This document shows positions 36,931 to 46,124 of a stretch of 64,000 bases of DNA, piece after piece. The stretch is from Desulfuromusa sp. (GTDB lineage: Bacteria > Desulfobacterota > Desulfuromonadia > Desulfuromonadales > Geopsychrobacteraceae), in contig JADGDX010000006.1 of assembly GCA_016744675.1 (NCBI GenBank), positions 41,316 through 105,315 on the forward strand. The letters run 5' to 3'. The notes beneath the pieces were generated by a model. That model worked only from the letters and a program-made list of their open reading frames with translations. It made no database searches and had not been told where the DNA came from. Each line of letters begins with the position of its first letter. Position 1 is the first letter of the stretch. Both the position numbers and the translations under genes were made by a program.

Positions 36931-37512
36931 TCAAACTATTTTTTTTGCCCTAATGGCAACAAGGAATCCATAGACAACAAAGCATAAAGACAGTAATTGC
37001 TGAATGGTAAGAATCGGCTTTCCTTGCATGTACATCAAAGTCGCCATACTTCCATTCATCACCATGAAAAACAACCATCCAACAGACATGTTTTTTGCAA
37101 GAAAGTAGCTACCGAGTAAAAAACCTACCATAACGCCAATTTCTAACACCTGTGTTGCCGTATTGATACCTCCGTAACCATAGAAACTATACCCCACACC
37201 GACAACCAAAGAAACATAGGTTGCCGTTTTAGCAATCATGTCCATCACCTTTGATGAACTTTCAGCTTGTGCGTAGACGTTATAAAGCCCAAAAAACATA
37301 GATGGAACCCCACCCAGCTCAATTGAGGCGGCGATCCAATTCTGTTTCGATATTAAGATAATCACCCACGCAGGGACGCCGAGGATGTAGATTGCCCAAC
37401 CCGCAAGCTTGAGTCTTCTTTTTGTTTTTCGTGAGCGCCCTTCAGCGAGAGCCAATAAAATCTTATTGGAGAGATAAAAACTTCCGCCCCATATTTGAAG
37501 AAATAAACTCAT
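36931..37512 (-). CDS. Multi-pass membrane protein, unknown
   Basis: A 193-aa protein with about six transmembrane helices, for example WAIYILGVPAWVIILIS, YVSLVVGVGYSFYGYGG, ILEIGVMVGFLLGSYFLA-like segments and LLSLCFVVYGFLVAI at the C-terminus. Size and topology recall PnuC-type nicotinamide riboside/mononucleotide transporters, and nadA is nearby, but no diagnostic motif was found; low confidence in that link. A GAGG site lies 6 nt before the ATG. Confidence 0.5.
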   Translation of the reverse strand: MSLFLQIWGGSFYLSNKILLALAEGRSRKTKRRLKLAGWAIYILGVPAWVIILISKQNWIAASIELGGVPSMFFGLYNVYAQAESSSKVMDMIAKTATYVSLVVGVGYSFYGYGGINTATQVLEIGVMVGFLLGSYFLAKNMSVGWLFFMVMNGSMATLMYMQGKPILTIQQLLSLCFVVYGFLVAIRAKKIV

Positions 37513-37546
37513 TTAACGCCTCGCCAAATAAGCTGGCGGAACAGAT

Positions 37547-38167
37547 TCAATGTATAGCTCTCGCTAATGTCTCGCCATAGCTTTCAGCAGCCTTAACAAT
37601 TCCTGGTCTTTCTGCCGCTTTTCCTTTATCAAAAACACCTAAAACAGGAAAGTTCGCAATCACTTCATAACCGAGAGCGTCCAAAGGCATTTGCATTGCT
37701 TCTAGAGCAAAGCCCATATCCTTTTTATCCAACTGTTCGCAAACTGCGGCGACTACAGCCTTTCTCCCTTGATTCTCAAGCTTACTGTCCCAGTGGTTTG
37801 GCCTAGGTACAGCAAAATTATAAAAACAATAAAGCCTATCGATAAATGCCTTCATCCAAGCGGTAATATTGTAGTTATGGACAGGTGAAATTAAAAACAT
37901 TCCTCGGGATTCTATAATTTTCTTATATATAGCCACCATGTCATCATCAAATCGTGAACACTGCCCAGTTTTCCGACAAAGTTCACAACCAATACATGGC
38001 GACATCTGGCAATCCCGCAACTGAATAACCTCAGTTTCACCCCCAGCCCGGTTTGCCCCAGCGCAAAAGTGCCGGATTAGAACATCAGAATTGCCTTCTA
38101 CTCGAGGACTGGCACCAATTACTAGTATTTTTGGCTTTATATCCTCTGTTTTAATTTCAAGTGGCAT
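37547..38167 (-). CDS. Flavodoxin-fold NAD(P)H-dependent FMN reductase-like protein
   Basis: A 206-aa protein of the FMN_red/iron-sulfur flavoprotein-like group. The FMN phosphate loop is IGASPRVEGNSDVLI. The Cys-rich segment CQMSPCIGCELCRKTGQC follows and could carry an Fe-S cluster or disulfides, then SPVHNYNITAWMKAFIDRLY. I use the second in-frame ATG (38167) because GGGAG lies 6 nt upstream. Natural substrate unknown. It lies 14 bp from the end of the RAYT-like element. Confidence 0.78.
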   Translation of the reverse strand: MPLEIKTEDIKPKILVIGASPRVEGNSDVLIRHFCAGANRAGGETEVIQLRDCQMSPCIGCELCRKTGQCSRFDDDMVAIYKKIIESRGMFLISPVHNYNITAWMKAFIDRLYCFYNFAVPRPNHWDSKLENQGRKAVVAAVCEQLDKKDMGFALEAMQMPLDALGYEVIANFPVLGVFDKGKAAERPGIVKAAESYGETLARAIH

Positions 38168-38180
38168 CGTCATCTCCCTT

Positions 38181-38206
38181 AGGGGTCAAGTCTGCTTTTG
38201 ACTCAT
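38181..38206 (+). repeat. Left terminal inverted repeat
   Basis: Starts AGGGGTCAAGTCTGCT and continues to ACTCAT. It is the inverse of 39192-39217 with three mismatches. The stop codon and last codons of the transposase gene lie inside it. Confidence 0.8.
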
Positions 38207-39166
38207 CTGAATATGCCTCACTATTTCATCGAACACCCTGTTTACATCTGGCTCACTCACCAGCTTTTTTTTCATCCGCTCTATTGCGGTACTCACAGTA
38301 CTATAATTTCCAATCCCAAATGCTTCCCCGATTTCACGCAGTGTTTTTTGACTATATCTCCTCAATACATAAATAGACAGATCTCTGGGAAGATTGGCCA
38401 CCCCTCGCCTTGATGTGAGGAGGTCACTCTCCGAGATGTCATAAACAGCGCAAACCGAACCTATGACGTTTCTGGCATTTACAGATAAAATATCAACACC
38501 AGATATTTCTTGATCATTTCGTAAAAATCCAAAACGACTTCTGATTTTGTCGATAAATCGAGATGAACCAAAAATGGAAGGGAGATTTTTAAGCGAAAAG
38601 AACTGTTCAACTTTGACTGAATCTTGCTGAGTGACAAACGCTGTGTAATCAACAAAGGACTGTCTTTGGTTTTTAGAAAACATCCCTAGAAGGACATCAC
38701 GATGTAACCATGCCCATCCTTTTTCATACGCAAGGTAGCCCCTATGACTACTCCAAGGATAGCTATTGAGATCAGTGGAGAGATGAGCTTCGATTGGGTT
38801 GCGATGAATATAACGTAAGAGTTCCAATAAGTGACTGTCCTCTTCAACGAGGACTGACTTATATCGACCTCGGAATAATGGTCCGTCGAGCTTATGCTTA
38901 AGGTTAAGGCGCTGCGTGTAGACACCATTCAGATGGCGCATACAGCGGGACAAATTCCCCTCTGGCGTTTGTACCAACAGGTGATAATGATTCGGCATCA
39001 AGCAATAAGCGGAAACGTTTAACCGCCACATTTGAGCTGTGTCTCTTAACACATTAAGGAACAATCGGTAGTCGCCATCATCAAGAAAGATATCCTCTTT
39101 CCGTCGTCCACGATTCATGACATGATACCATGCTCCGGGATATTCTATACGTAGGGGTCGTGACAT
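38186..39166 (-). CDS. Y1 (HUH) transposase, REP-associated type, with DnaA-like C-terminus
   Basis: A 326-aa protein. The Y1 domain starts with MSRPLRIEYPGAWYHVMNRG, has the HUH motif in CLMPNHYHLLVQT, and the candidate catalytic Tyr in LRYIHRNPIEA. FRGRYKSVLVEED is typical of REP-associated tyrosine transposases. The C-terminal part (about 235-320) resembles the DnaA domain IV: NLPRDLSIYVLRRYSQ..TLREIGEAFGIGNYSTVSTAI. In E. coli RAYTs move or process REP hairpins; here the protein has its own ends. The gene appears intact. Confidence 0.88.
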   Translation of the reverse strand: MSRPLRIEYPGAWYHVMNRGRRKEDIFLDDGDYRLFLNVLRDTAQMWRLNVSAYCLMPNHYHLLVQTPEGNLSRCMRHLNGVYTQRLNLKHKLDGPLFRGRYKSVLVEEDSHLLELLRYIHRNPIEAHLSTDLNSYPWSSHRGYLAYEKGWAWLHRDVLLGMFSKNQRQSFVDYTAFVTQQDSVKVEQFFSLKNLPSIFGSSRFIDKIRSRFGFLRNDQEISGVDILSVNARNVIGSVCAVYDISESDLLTSRRGVANLPRDLSIYVLRRYSQKTLREIGEAFGIGNYSTVSTAIERMKKKLVSEPDVNRVFDEIVRHIQMSQKQT

Positions 39167-39191
39167 GATCGAAGCATATCACGAACGCCAC

Positions 39192-39217
39192 ATAAGTCAA
39201 CAGCAGACCTGACCCCT
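39192..39217 (-). repeat. Right terminal inverted repeat
   Basis: On the minus strand it begins AGGGGTCAGGTCTGCT and ends ACTTAT, matching the left repeat at 23 of 26 positions. It ends 22 bp before the mfd ATG. Confidence 0.8.
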
Positions 39218-39239
39218 CACTCAGGACACAGTCAATTTT

Positions 39240-42200
39240 ATGGACGATGAAAACCAACAAAATATTCGTAACGCGACAATTCATAGTTTTATTGATGGCG
39301 TAAATAGTCATCAACACACGATTGAGGTACTAGGGCTACATGGATCTGCTGATGCTTATTTGATCGCTAAATTGCTGGAAAAAACTCCTCAGCAGTTAAT
39401 TATCCTCTGTGCCGAACTAGAACCAGCTCGGCAATTGGTCGCTGAACTGAAGTTTTTTCATCCCCATCCCGAAGACATTGCCCTTCTTCCACATTGGGAA
39501 CTAAACCCTTACGACCCGTTGACACCACACCCAGAACTTGAAGCGATACGGGTGACAACCCTTGCCGGTCTCAACCGTGGGCACATTAAAGCTCTCGTCT
39601 TGCCAGTGCGATCGCTCATGCAAAAGGTCGTTCCGCGACAAATTCTTGATACGATATCTTTAGAGCTATTGTTGGAAGAGGAATATGAGCGTAAATCTCT
39701 TCTGGATTCGCTAGTCCAGTTAGGTTATCAACCCGTCCCTCTCGTTGAAGAGCGGGGAAGCTTTGCAGTCAGAGGAGATATCATTGATCTCTTTCCTCCG
39801 GATGCAGAACAGCCCGTCAGGATCGATTTTTATGGTGATTTTATTGAAAAAATGCGCCCCTTTGATCCAACCGATCAGCGTTCTGGCAAAGAAACCCTAA
39901 AATCTCTTACATTGATCCCCTCCAGAGAAATGATTCTCCATGGGCCTTTTCTTGAAACACTCGGGAAAAAACTAAAAGAACGCTGTGATGAGTTGGCGAT
40001 ACCACGGACCGACCGTGAAGCCATTATGACCGAATTGCGCGAAGGGATTCTATCACCAGGACGGGCTTTTCTCCTCCCCTTTAATTACCCAGAACTCGAT
40101 CCCCTTGAGAAATACCTAGCGGATCAACGTATGATCCTAATAGATCCGCCTGCGATTGAGCAGGAGGTTGACCTGTTCCACCGTGCCATCCGCGATGGGG
40201 AGGCACGGATGCTTGAACAGGGACTCCCTCATGCCGGCCGTCAGGACCTTTATCTCGATCCAGAGGAACTACACCCCTTTCTCAACAATCAATTGCGGAT
40301 TGAATTTTCACGCTTGCAGGTAATTCAACTTGATGATCAACGACAGCGTTATCACTTTAACTGTCAGGGGAATGGTTCGCTGCGGGCAAAACCCAACGCC
40401 GACCAAGATGGGCTAGAACCACTCCTTGAGCGCTTGCGACAAACAAAAAAAGATAATGGGAAAACCCTGCTGGTCTGTCATCAGCAGAGTCAAGCGCAAC
40501 GACTACAAGAATTAATTGCCGGACATCAGATTCAACTGAATACTATTTCGACACTTTCACTGTCTCATCTGGCACCAGGAACGCCAAATTTGGCTATTGG
40601 TGAGCTGAACAATGGTTTTTCTCTTCATGATGAGAAACTGAACATCATCAGTGAGGAAGAAATTTTCGGTCGCCGAAGTCACCGCCAGAAAAAAACATCT
40701 CGACAACGCGCCCGTCAATTTATGACAAGCCTCTCAGAATTAAAGAATGGTGATTTCATCGTTCATATTGATCACGGAATCGGACGCTACTTAGGACTGA
40801 CCCACCTACAGACGGGGACATCAGAAGGCGACTTCTTAAACATTCAATATGCTGGAAACGACAAGCTTTATCTTCCAATTGACCGAATAGAGAAAGTACA
40901 AAAGTATATTGGAGGAGAAGGATATTCCCCAAAATTAGACAAAATGGGGGGGCAAAGTTGGGAAAAAGCCCACTTAAAAGCTCGCGCAGCCGTCGAAGAA
41001 CTGGCTCGGCAACTCCTCGAGCTTTATGCCAAAAGAGAGCTCCGCCAAGGGTTTTCTTATTCTCCGCCCGACCCATTATTTCGTGAATTTGAAGCGACAT
41101 TCCCCCATGAAGAAACTCTTGACCAACAACACGCGATTGACGACATTCTCGAGGATATGCAGTCACCCAAACCGATGGATCGTCTCATTTGTGGCGATGT
41201 TGGTTATGGGAAAACTGAAGTCGCCTTACGTGCAGCGGTTAAAGCGGTCCTCGATAACAAACAAGTTGCAGTGCTGGTTCCGACCACCGTTCTTGCTCGA
41301 CAACACTGGGAAAGTTTTCAACAACGTGTTGCCGACTTCCCCATCCGAGTTGAAATGGTTTCGCGTTTTTGTACTCCAGCAGAAAACAAAAAAACACTCG
41401 AAGCAGCTGCTGCAGGTCAAGTTGATATTCTGATCGGAACCCACCGCTTGCTGCAACGCGATGTTCGCTTCAAAGACCTCGGCTTACTGGTTGTTGATGA
41501 AGAGCAGCGCTTTGGGGTCAGCCACAAGGAAAAACTCAAGCAACTCCGTGCCGAAGTCGACATTCTTACCCTTACTGCCACGCCTATCCCCCGCACCTTA
41601 CACATGAGTATGACCGGCATGCGTGACCTTTCAGTGATTGAAACAGCCCCTGTCGATCGACTGGCTATTCGCACCTACGTCACCCGCTTTGACGATGAAC
41701 TGATCCGGCAAGCGATCTTGCGTGAACTACGCCGAGGTGGGCAGGTTTACTTTGTCCATAATCGAGTCCAGACAATTGAGGCAATGGCTGAGCAATTACG
41801 CCAGTTAGTCCCAGAAGCAACGGTTGCAGTCGGTCACGGCCAGATGGGGGAAAAAGAGCTAGAACAGGTTATGCTCGATTTTATTGGCGGGAAAAGTAAT
41901 CTTCTGGTTGCATCAACAATCATCGAAAATGGGCTGGATATTCCTCGCGCCAATACAATCATCATCAACCGTGCTGACCGCTTTGGCTTGTCTCAACTCT
42001 ATCAATTACGTGGGCGGGTTGGCCGCAGCGACCGACGTGCTTATGCTTACCTTTTGATTCCAGGAGAGGCTGCATTAACCCGTGATGCTCGAGAAAGGCT
42101 CCGAGTCCTGCAGGAACTCACCGAACTTGGAGCTGGCTTTCGCATTGCCAGCCATGATCTTGAATTGCGGGGCGCGGGAGATTTACTGGGCGGAAAACAA

Positions 42201-42728
42201 TCGGGTCCGATTGCTGCGATTGGCTTTGAGCTTTATACTGAACTACTTGAAGAGACGATCGACCGCCTCCGTGGAACGGAACGCGAAGAGCGAATTGATC
42301 CAGAAATTCGCCTTGGTCTCTCGGCCTTTTTCCCTGAAAAGTATCTTCCTGATCCAAATCAGCGTCTGCAATTTTACCAACGTATGGCGAGTGTCGAAAA
42401 TGATGAGGAACTATTTGATCTCACTGAAGAACTTCGTGATCGCTATGGAGAACCACCACTGGCTGGAGAGATTCTTATTTCAACCATGCGCTTGCGGATT
42501 CAGCTCAAAAAACTCTGTGTTGACCTTCTTGAGTATGACGGCAAAAGGCTCAGTTTGTTGTTTCATGCATCAACAAAGATCTCCCCAGAACTGATCCGCA
42601 AACTGGTCACAGAACAAGCTGATAAATATCGCTTAGGAGCTGATTTCAAGCTCAGCATCCTCATCGGCCAACGCCCCCCTGGGGAGCTACTTGTCCAAGT
42701 GAGAAAAGAATTGCAAGAATTTTTCTGA
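39240..42728 (+). CDS. mfd: Transcription-repair coupling factor Mfd
   Basis: A 1162-aa DNA translocase that removes stalled RNA polymerase and recruits UvrA. Domains in order: UvrB-like N-terminal region (GSADAYLIAKLLE, ALLPHWELNPYD..TPHPE), the RNA-polymerase-interacting domain (NGDFIVHIDHGIGRYLGL), the RecG-like motor with Walker A GDVGYGKTE, DEEQRFG box, TATPIPRTLHMS, and QLRGRVGRSDR, then the C-terminal TRCF domain. The ATG at 39240 has no good ribosome site, and the RAYT element lies just upstream, so the native leader may have been altered. uvrA is 4.5 kb downstream. Confidence 0.97.
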   Translation: MDDENQQNIRNATIHSFIDGVNSHQHTIEVLGLHGSADAYLIAKLLEKTPQQLIILCAELEPARQLVAELKFFHPHPEDIALLPHWELNPYDPLTPHPELEAIRVTTLAGLNRGHIKALVLPVRSLMQKVVPRQILDTISLELLLEEEYERKSLLDSLVQLGYQPVPLVEERGSFAVRGDIIDLFPPDAEQPVRIDFYGDFIEKMRPFDPTDQRSGKETLKSLTLIPSREMILHGPFLETLGKKLKERCDELAIPRTDREAIMTELREGILSPGRAFLLPFNYPELDPLEKYLADQRMILIDPPAIEQEVDLFHRAIRDGEARMLEQGLPHAGRQDLYLDPEELHPFLNNQLRIEFSRLQVIQLDDQRQRYHFNCQGNGSLRAKPNADQDGLEPLLERLRQTKKDNGKTLLVCHQQSQAQRLQELIAGHQIQLNTISTLSLSHLAPGTPNLAIGELNNGFSLHDEKLNIISEEEIFGRRSHRQKKTSRQRARQFMTSLSELKNGDFIVHIDHGIGRYLGLTHLQTGTSEGDFLNIQYAGNDKLYLPIDRIEKVQKYIGGEGYSPKLDKMGGQSWEKAHLKARAAVEELARQLLELYAKRELRQGFSYSPPDPLFREFEATFPHEETLDQQHAIDDILEDMQSPKPMDRLICGDVGYGKTEVALRAAVKAVLDNKQVAVLVPTTVLARQHWESFQQRVADFPIRVEMVSRFCTPAENKKTLEAAAAGQVDILIGTHRLLQRDVRFKDLGLLVVDEEQRFGVSHKEKLKQLRAEVDILTLTATPIPRTLHMSMTGMRDLSVIETAPVDRLAIRTYVTRFDDELIRQAILRELRRGGQVYFVHNRVQTIEAMAEQLRQLVPEATVAVGHGQMGEKELEQVMLDFIGGKSNLLVASTIIENGLDIPRANTIIINRADRFGLSQLYQLRGRVGRSDRRAYAYLLIPGEAALTRDARERLRVLQELTELGAGFRIASHDLELRGAGDLLGGKQSGPIAAIGFELYTELLEETIDRLRGTEREERIDPEIRLGLSAFFPEKYLPDPNQRLQFYQRMASVENDEELFDLTEELRDRYGEPPLAGEILISTMRLRIQLKKLCVDLLEYDGKRLSLLFHASTKISPELIRKLVTEQADKYRLGADFKLSILIGQRPPGELLVQVRKELQEFF

Positions 42729-42816
42729 CCATGCTAATTTTGCCCAACAACAATCACGTTGCTTTTATGATGATTCCCTGTTTGGCTCTTTCGGACAGGG
42801 CAAAATAATATAAGAT

Positions 42817-43779
42817 ATGAGGTTTAATATTTTCCCCAACATATTAACCAAAGGGTTTCTTTTATTTATTTTGTTGGGACTGCTATCCTGTCAGCAACAA
42901 GAGCAAGCGCCTCAAGTCCTCCCACCTTTGTTGGAGGTTGGACAACGTCAGTTGACTCTGCAACAGTTTGAGCGGGACATCAAAAGTATCTACCCTGATA
43001 TGTCAACCCTGACCAAGCCACAACAGCTGCAGCTTAAAGAACAGCGCCTGAAACAACTGATCGACCGGGAATTGATCCTTGGAGAAGCTGCTCGCTTGAA
43101 TGTCCAACTGACACCAGATGAACTCGATGCTGCGATGGGAGAAATTCGCGGTAACTATAATGCAAAAGAGTTTACGAAAGTATTAGAACAGTCAGGAAAT
43201 ACTTATGAAAGCTGGCTGGCAGCATTAAAGCTTCACCTGCTTACAACAAAAGTTAGCTCTGCCGCTGTGGACTCACAAGTGCAGGTTCACGAAAAAGAGA
43301 AGGAAAAGTATTACAAAGAGCATAAAGATGAATTTCGTCGCCCCATTGAAATTCGCGCCCGGCAAATGCTTTTTGACTCACGCGAAGACGCTGCTAAAGT
43401 TCTAAAACTGCTTAAAGAAGGAGGCGATTTTGCAACCTTAGCTCGAGAGTATTCACAGTCCCCAGACCGTGAAAATGGGGGATCTCTCGGATACTTCTCT
43501 GCAGGACAAATGCCCAAGGAGTTTGACGAAGTTCTGTTCAAACTTCCAGTTCGCCAAGTCAGTGAGCCAATTCAAAGTCCTTATGGCTTTCACCTCTTTC
43601 TGGTCGAACGAAAACGTAAAGCGGGACTTCGTCCTTATGCAGCGATCGAAGATGAAATTGACTCAAAGCTTTACCAGCAAAAGGAAGAAGCCGCTTTTCA
43701 TCTCTGGTTGAAAAATTTACAGGACACAACCAAAACCCATATTAATTGGACACTACTTCAACAACAACCAAACCAATAA
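42817..43779 (+). CDS. Lipoprotein peptidyl-prolyl isomerase (parvulin/SurA-like)
   Basis: A 320-aa exported protein. Signal peptide ends in LLGLLSC, a lipobox with lipidated C25. A SurA-type N-terminal helical domain (LKQLIDRELILGEAARLNV) precedes a parvulin domain (about 175-270: RARQMLFDSREDAAKVL, FATLAREYSQSPDRENGGSLGY (within the stretch), SEPIQSPYGFHLFLVE). It probably assists outer-membrane protein folding. It lies 28 bp before surA and is likely in one operon with it. Confidence 0.9.
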   Translation: MRFNIFPNILTKGFLLFILLGLLSCQQQEQAPQVLPPLLEVGQRQLTLQQFERDIKSIYPDMSTLTKPQQLQLKEQRLKQLIDRELILGEAARLNVQLTPDELDAAMGEIRGNYNAKEFTKVLEQSGNTYESWLAALKLHLLTTKVSSAAVDSQVQVHEKEKEKYYKEHKDEFRRPIEIRARQMLFDSREDAAKVLKLLKEGGDFATLAREYSQSPDRENGGSLGYFSAGQMPKEFDEVLFKLPVRQVSEPIQSPYGFHLFLVERKRKAGLRPYAAIEDEIDSKLYQQKEEAAFHLWLKNLQDTTKTHINWTLLQQQPNQ

Positions 43780-43807
43780 AGCTTGTGATTATGAAGGATT
43801 ATCAACT

Positions 43808-44752
43808 ATGAAGCAGATTTTTCTACTCCTGATATTTTCTTTTGTTCTGTCATCCTCTGCGGTCACAGCAAAAACCCTCAATAAAGTTGTTGCTGTTGTT
43901 AACGATGAGATGATCAGCTCCTTTGAGCTTGAACAATCGGTCGTTGCAGCCCTTAAGAAAACTCCCGACCAAAACCAGTTAACTTCAGAAGAATTTGATC
44001 AAATCGAAAGGGACGTGCTGCAGAAACTCATCAACGACAAATTACTGGGGCAGCGCATCAATGAATTGGGACTGAAAGTCCCAGACGCCGAACTCAACAA
44101 CGCCATAGAAGATGTTCGGACAAAAAATGGTCTCACTCCTGAAAGCCTTAAACAAGCTTTGGCAGCACAAGGGCTGACAATGGCACAATATCGGAGCCAG
44201 ATTAGAAAAGAAATCCTCCGTTACAAATTACTCAGCCGTGAGGTCAACTATAAGGTTCTCGTAACACAAAGCGAGGTCCAGAGATATTTTAACGATCATA
44301 TCGAAGAATACATAAATGAACCTGAAGTTCGCGTCAACCGTATCAGCTTTGATCTTCCTGTTGGAGACGATGAGCAGGTCGCGGAGCTACATAAACGTGC
44401 TGAAACCAGTCGAGATAAGCTTCTCAATGGGGAAGACTTCAATCAAGTTCTTGAAGAGCTAGAGGGCTTTGCCACAGGAGGCGACATGGGGAAGTTTGTA
44501 GAAAGCGATCTAGCAAAGCCTTTGCAGCTGGCACTTGAAGGGCTGGAGGAAGGTGATGTGAGTCAACCATTAGAACTCAACGGTCAGCTCCATGTGTTCC
44601 AGATAAGCGAAAGAACAGGATCAAATGAAGATCCCTTCTCCCTTGTCAAAGACGAGATAGAAGAAAAGCTCAAGCGAGAGAAAACCGATATCCGCTTTAA
44701 AGAATGGCAAGAAGAGTTACGCAATAATGCCCACATTGATGTACGGATATAA
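43808..44752 (+). CDS. surA: SurA-like periplasmic chaperone
   Basis: A 314-aa protein with a cleavable signal peptide (cut near AVTA-KT). The SurA N-terminal block is KVVAVVNDEMISSFELEQ, followed by LQKLINDKLLGQRINELGL. A single divergent parvulin-like domain occupies about 175-285 (VRVNRISFDL, GGDMGKFVESDL, LNGQLHVFQISE). Enterobacterial SurA has two parvulin domains, so this is a short form. Tandem with a lipoprotein isomerase and downstream of mfd. Confidence 0.87.
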   Translation: MKQIFLLLIFSFVLSSSAVTAKTLNKVVAVVNDEMISSFELEQSVVAALKKTPDQNQLTSEEFDQIERDVLQKLINDKLLGQRINELGLKVPDAELNNAIEDVRTKNGLTPESLKQALAAQGLTMAQYRSQIRKEILRYKLLSREVNYKVLVTQSEVQRYFNDHIEEYINEPEVRVNRISFDLPVGDDEQVAELHKRAETSRDKLLNGEDFNQVLEELEGFATGGDMGKFVESDLAKPLQLALEGLEEGDVSQPLELNGQLHVFQISERTGSNEDPFSLVKDEIEEKLKREKTDIRFKEWQEELRNNAHIDVRI

Positions 44753-44798
44753 CTATTCAGATAGAAAAAGTAAACTCCAGGGAAGATATGCCCGTCGC

Positions 44799-45920
44799 TC
44801 ATTCAGATCGAGCTGCTCGCTTTTCTTCCCTTTCTTTTGTGACACAATACACACCTTTCCCAACAAAGCCCGGCTTGAAACATAAGTTATCTGAAGTACA
44901 TGCTGATTTTTGACGAGAGCCAGATTTCCAGCGACTGATTAAATCTGGCTCTCGGATCAGAGGGCGGCTCATTGAAATATAGTCTGCGACACCGTCAGCA
45001 ACGATTTTTTCAGCAATTTCTAGCGACCGCATGCCACCTACGAGAATCAACGGGATCGATATTTCTTCTTTCATTTGCTTAGCGTAGCTTTGGAAATACC
45101 CTTCTTTTTCAGGAGAGTTGATCCCTAATTGACTAGGAAGCAAGCGACGATTCTTGAGAAATCCTCCGCTGAGTTCAACAGCATCAAAGCCAATTGAAGA
45201 AAAATATTGTGCAACTCGAATTGAATCAGCTATCTCAAGGCCATTATCAACAAAATCTACACAGTTCATCTTGATTGTTATTGGGTAATCTTTTCCAACG
45301 ACGTTTCTCACCGCCTGATAAATCTCACCGTGAATTCTCATTCTGTTTTCTAGTGACCCGCCATACTCATCTTGGCGCTTATTAAAAGCGGGTGATAGAA
45401 ACTGACTCAAGAAATATCCATGAGCAGAATGAAACTGAAGACCATCAAAACCCGCCGACTGTACTCTTTGAGCTGCTGCTGCGTAAGCAGCAACTAATCT
45501 CTCAATGTCTTCCTTAGAGACCTCTTTACGTGGCGTCTTCGCCAGCCCCTCGAAGGCTGACACAACGAGTGGAATATGTCCGGTTAATTTCTCTTCTGTG
45601 AAGTTCCCTGCATGGGTCAACTGTGCAAAGATCTTACCCCCATACTCATGGACAGCAGCGGTCATCTCTTGATAACCGGGGGTCAGCTCATCCCGATCTA
45701 AACCTAACTGCCACGGGCCTCCTTGCCCCTCCTTGGAAACATAGATGTGGCTGCTGATAATCAGCCCAAGATCCCCTTTGGCAAGTTCCACCATCTTTTC
45801 AATCAATTGAGGGGTCACAGCTCCATCAGCCGTTGCCAAGCCTTCCCATGTCGCAGAGCGAACAAACCTATTGGCTAAAACGATTCCGTTAATTGAACTT
45901 TTTTCAAATAGCTTGTTCAT
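44799..45920 (-). CDS. Old Yellow Enzyme-type NADH:flavin oxidoreductase
   Basis: A 373-aa FMN TIM-barrel reductase. Blocks: NRFVRSATWEGLA, QLTHAGNFTEE, GFDGLQFHSAHGYFLSQFLSP (in parts: the HSAHGYFL active-site strand), NRQ-like FNKRQDEYGGSLENRMR, and VGGMRSLEIAE. The C-terminus has a Cys-rich tail (CTSDNLCFKPGFVGKGVYC) but lacks the 4Fe-4S plus Rossmann extension of 2,4-dienoyl-CoA reductase. Substrate unknown, likely an alpha,beta-unsaturated carbonyl. Convergent with surA. Confidence 0.87.
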   Translation of the reverse strand: MNKLFEKSSINGIVLANRFVRSATWEGLATADGAVTPQLIEKMVELAKGDLGLIISSHIYVSKEGQGGPWQLGLDRDELTPGYQEMTAAVHEYGGKIFAQLTHAGNFTEEKLTGHIPLVVSAFEGLAKTPRKEVSKEDIERLVAAYAAAAQRVQSAGFDGLQFHSAHGYFLSQFLSPAFNKRQDEYGGSLENRMRIHGEIYQAVRNVVGKDYPITIKMNCVDFVDNGLEIADSIRVAQYFSSIGFDAVELSGGFLKNRRLLPSQLGINSPEKEGYFQSYAKQMKEEISIPLILVGGMRSLEIAEKIVADGVADYISMSRPLIREPDLISRWKSGSRQKSACTSDNLCFKPGFVGKGVYCVTKEREEKRAARSE

Positions 45921-46036
45921 TTTTAAACTCCTAACGATCGGATACTTATCACCAGACCCTTATTTTTATATCCTAGCCCTATTGCAAAAACCAGAGCTAA
46001 TCTTGGTCGGCACAAAAACCATTTCTACACCAGGAC

Positions 46037-46066
46037 TTGTTTATCTATTGATGCTTCAGTTATAAT
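46037..46066 (+). promoter_or_regulatory. Candidate promoter of pdxA
   Basis: TTGTTT (46037-46042), 18-bp spacer, perfect TATAAT (46061-46066), about 60 nt upstream of the pdxA ATG. The -35 match is weak. Confidence 0.5.
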
Positions 46067-46124
46067 TATCAATTGGAAAAAATAACGATGGCTGTTTCAG
46101 TATTTATGTGAGCTTATCTCTAAA

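Larger units (their letters stand above)
38181..39217 (-). mobile_element. RAYT-like single-gene transposable element
   Basis: A 1037-bp unit bounded by inverted 26-bp ends (38181-38206 and 39192-39217, 23 of 26 matching) and filled by one Y1 transposase gene. No target duplication is seen, as expected for HUH transposases. Its right end is only 22 bp from the mfd start codon. Confidence 0.8.

Noticed and set aside
42761..42786. Hairpin-like CCCTGT/ACAGGG after mfd as a terminator
   Set aside because: Six-bp stem with a long loop and no T run.
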